Below are positions 5,551 through 7,263 of a stretch of DNA of 7,263 nt, in pieces (position 1 is the first letter of the stretch; every line of letters begins with the position of its first letter). This DNA is from CAIPAT01 sp037144075 (GTDB lineage Bacteria > Verrucomicrobiota > Lentisphaeria > Victivallales > Victivallaceae), in assembly GCA_037144075.1 (NCBI GenBank), contig JBAWXM010000275.1, positions 1-7,263 on the forward strand, read 5' to 3'. The translations under genes and the position numbers were made by a program. The notes under the pieces were generated by a model. That model was not told the origin of the DNA. It did not search any database and saw nothing but the letters and a program-made list of their open reading frames with translations.

Positions 5551-5688
5551 AAACCCAGGATTAAAAACCATCAAAATATAATAAGAAGATTGGAAAGAAT
5601 TGAAGAAGCTATCCTGGATAAAACGTTTAAGGGAAAAATCTGTGACAATCTATTTGCAAGAATGCATATAGCTGTGATATATTTATAA
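5551..5688 (+). pseudogene. Probable relic of an hsdS 3' end
   Basis: A stop-bounded frame without a start codon translates at 5584-5640 to a segment ending A-I-L-D-K-T-F-K-G-K-I. This resembles the C-terminus of the intact HsdS here (S-V-L-A-K-A-F-K-G-E-L) and the usual end of the family. Ungapped, 7 of 19 residues agree, with most other changes conservative. The normal stop position is changed to TGT, so the frame runs on to TAA at 5686-5688. It appears to descend from a different hsdS allele, since identity is modest. The remaining bases of the frame are unrecognised. A chance match cannot be excluded. Confidence 0.45.
5654..5683 (+). promoter_or_regulatory. Candidate promoter of the ImmA/IrrE-DUF4411 pair
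   Basis: TTGCAA (5654-5659) and TATATT (5678-5683) with an 18-base spacer match the sigma-70 hexamers at 4 and 5 of 6 positions. Transcription would begin about where the ATG at 5692 lies. Since no Shine-Dalgarno sequence precedes that ATG, a leaderless or nearly leaderless message is possible. Confidence 0.35.
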
Positions 5689-5691
5689 ATT

Positions 5692-6843
5692 ATGGAACAT
5701 ATTCAATCTATCAATCCGAAACGCATCGCCTGGTGTTGTGCCGATTATGGCATTACGCCGGACGATCTTGCGTCTATATTAAATATCGCTCCCAATAGTA
5801 TTGAGCGCGTAATGTCCGGAGAGGATGGTATAACCTTCAATCAGTTGCGCAAGGTGGCGGAGTATTTTAACCGTGGATTACTGTTTTTTCTGGAGGCCGG
5901 CCCCGTCAATGAAACTTTGGTGCATACGCCGCAATTCCGTACGCTTGCCAACCAGAAACCGGAGTTGAACCCAACACTAAAGAAACTGATTGAGCGGGTG
6001 GAGAAGCAGCGTGCAGTGTATCTGAGTCTGCTTGAAGATTTGGATGAAACGGAACGTCTGAGTTTTAATCCGCCGGATCTTTCGCGCAAAAGCGTGGAAG
6101 AAGCCGCCACAATTATCCGCAAGTGGCTGAATCTGGGAGACAAAAACGACTTTGACAAATACCGCGAGTCGGTGGAAGCACGGGGAGTTCTAGTATTCCG
6201 CAGTAATGGCTATAATGGCAAGTGGCAGATTCCCAAACAGGACCCCATTCTCGGATTTACTTTGTACGATACAACCTGTCCGGTGATTGTCATAAAGAAA
6301 CAGCATTCCGAATCGCCGCAGTCTTTCACCCTTATGCACGAACTGGGACATTTGCTGCTGCACAAATCCAGTTCGATTGATGACGAGCATGATTTTCAAA
6401 GTCATCAGAGTTTGGAACGTGAGGCCAATGCTTTTGCCGGTTGCTTGCTGGTTCCGGATAATTTTCTGGCAGCCATTCCGGATGCGGAACGTCCGGAGGA
6501 TGTTTCCCAATACGATGCATGGCTTGATAAACCGCGCAAGGACTGGGGTGTGAGCGCTGAAGTTATTTTGCGGCGGTTACTGGATGCCGGGCGGTTGTCT
6601 CGTGAACAATATGCAGCCTACCGGCGTTGGCGGGATATGAAAAAAGTGGAATCCGGTGATAGCGGCTCCAGATCGTATCGCCACCGTGAGCCTATTCACA
6701 TTTTCGGGAATCCCTTCGTATTAACGGTGCTAGGGGCACTGAGTACCGGCCATATTACACTTGCCAAAGCCAGCAGTTACCTTGACAACCTGAAAATTAA
6801 TGACCTGCATCAGCTGGAGAACTACTATTATGCAGGTGTTTGA
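5692..6843 (+). CDS. XRE-type HTH protein with ImmA/IrrE metallopeptidase domain
   Basis: This 383-residue protein joins an N-terminal helix-turn-helix (about 8-70, including I-T-P-D-D-L-A-S-I-L-N-I-A-P-N-S-I-E) to a COG2856/ImmA-IrrE-type zinc peptidase. The zinc motif is HELGH (H216, E217, H220), and the third ligand is likely E242 in L-E-R-E-A-N-A-F-A. ImmA of ICEBs1 cleaves a repressor and IrrE/PprI of Deinococcus cleaves DdrO; here the target would be the partner protein or a regulator, which is inference. The C-terminal part (about 330-383) forms the extra segment usual in long members. It overlaps the downstream DUF4411 gene by 14 bases, a known antitoxin-like pairing. No ribosome binding site is visible before the ATG, so the start is less certain, but the HTH begins just after it. 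The protein is cytoplasmic, with no signal or membrane segment. Confidence 0.88.
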   Translation: MEHIQSINPKRIAWCCADYGITPDDLASILNIAPNSIERVMSGEDGITFNQLRKVAEYFNRGLLFFLEAGPVNETLVHTPQFRTLANQKPELNPTLKKLIERVEKQRAVYLSLLEDLDETERLSFNPPDLSRKSVEEAATIIRKWLNLGDKNDFDKYRESVEARGVLVFRSNGYNGKWQIPKQDPILGFTLYDTTCPVIVIKKQHSESPQSFTLMHELGHLLLHKSSSIDDEHDFQSHQSLEREANAFAGCLLVPDNFLAAIPDAERPEDVSQYDAWLDKPRKDWGVSAEVILRRLLDAGRLSREQYAAYRRWRDMKKVESGDSGSRSYRHREPIHIFGNPFVLTVLGALSTGHITLAKASSYLDNLKINDLHQLENYYYAGV

Positions 6844-7263
6844 CGCCTCATCAATAATTTACGCCTGGGATAACTACCCGCAGCAGCAATTTCCCGGTTT
6901 ATGGGATTGGCTTGAGAACCAGATTCAGGAAAATAACCTGGCGATGCCGATAGTTGCTTTTGAGGAAGTGGAACATAAAACGCCGGATTGTGCTGAATGG
7001 TTGAAAGATAACAATATTAAACTGCTTGAAATAAGCAGCCTGATTGTAAATGACGCCAATCGCATAAAAAAGCTGCTTGGCATAGAGGAAGACAATTATC
7101 ATGCCAAGGGAGTTGGCGAAAACGATTTATTCATAATTGCAACGGCAAGAGCCCATAAAGCAGAATTGATATCGGATGAAGAACGGCAGGCACTCCCTCC
7201 GCAAATCCCGGCAAAAAGAAAAATTCCGTCTGTGTGTTCCATGCCGGAAGTATCAGTTCCTTG
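6830..7263 (+). CDS. DUF4411 PIN-like protein, 3' end beyond the window
   Basis: 144 complete codons are present and the frame is open at the right edge. The start, MQVFDASSIIYAWDNYP, is typical of DUF4411, a PIN-like family. Acidic residues fall where PIN nucleases bind metal: D5, E45/E46/E48 in F-E-E-V-E, D99 in G-E-N-D-L-F-I-I-A and D116 in I-S-D-E-E. The K-I-P-S-V-C segment near 131-136 also fits the family. PIN proteins are usually ribonuclease toxins in toxin-antitoxin pairs; for this family that role is predicted rather than shown. The ATG lies 14 bases inside the preceding HTH-peptidase gene, so the two are probably co-translated. G-G-A-G (6815-6818) is a possible ribosome binding site. 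Only a short C-terminal part should be missing. Confidence 0.82.
   Translation, partial: MQVFDASSIIYAWDNYPQQQFPGLWDWLENQIQENNLAMPIVAFEEVEHKTPDCAEWLKDNNIKLLEISSLIVNDANRIKKLLGIEEDNYHAKGVGENDLFIIATARAHKAELISDEERQALPPQIPAKRKIPSVCSMPEVSVP

Noticed and set aside
5524..5552. Promoter from TTGTCA at 5524
   Set aside because: The -35-like hexamer is good, but no acceptable -10 hexamer lies at 16-18 bases.

Overview
The window is a bacterial defence-type accessory region, read entirely from the + strand. It holds the modification and specificity half of a type I restriction-modification locus, a transposase-like gene full of its own class of hairpin repeats, and a predicted toxin-antitoxin-like pair cut by the right edge. 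The organism cannot be fixed from sequence alone. Shine-Dalgarno sequences, ATGA gene overlaps and mid-range base composition suggest a Gram-negative-type bacterium. Abundant REP hairpins with a RAYT, plus a TTTCGTG repeat at the left edge, are vaguely reminiscent of PVC-group genomes such as Lentisphaerota or Verrucomicrobiota, but that is a weak impression.

Layout. Bases 1-466 hold no convincing gene: a TTTCGTG repeat, a hairpin and a possible promoter. An apparent operon follows: hsdM (467-1918), a RhuM-family gene with a PLD-like tail (1915-2775), a 60-codon ORF built around a REP hairpin pair (2772-2954), hsdS (2951-4138) and a RAYT (REP-associated tyrosine transposase, HUH/Y1 family, 4135-5460). 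All four junctions are ATGA overlaps, so the whole series is probably translationally coupled. An AT-rich gap (5461-5691) holds a perfect 12-bp inverted repeat, a probable relic of an hsdS 3' end and a candidate promoter. Then come an XRE-HTH/ImmA-IrrE metallopeptidase gene (5692-6843) and an overlapping DUF4411 PIN-like gene (6830 to beyond the edge).

How the parts work together. HsdM and HsdS would form the methyltransferase and target-recognition core; hsdR, needed for cleavage, is not in the window. The RhuM and RAYT genes are passengers within the same transcription unit. The most unusual part is the RAYT. Its reading frame contains three arrays of two hairpin repeat types, mostly 24-bp hairpin plus 12-bp spacer with a 36-bp (12-codon) period. 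They sit before, inside and after the catalytic domain without breaking the frame. The same paired element occurs once just upstream of hsdS, within a small ORF whose last 22 residues resemble the HsdM C-terminus. This suggests RAYT/REP activity has shaped the operon while keeping its ATGA couplings.
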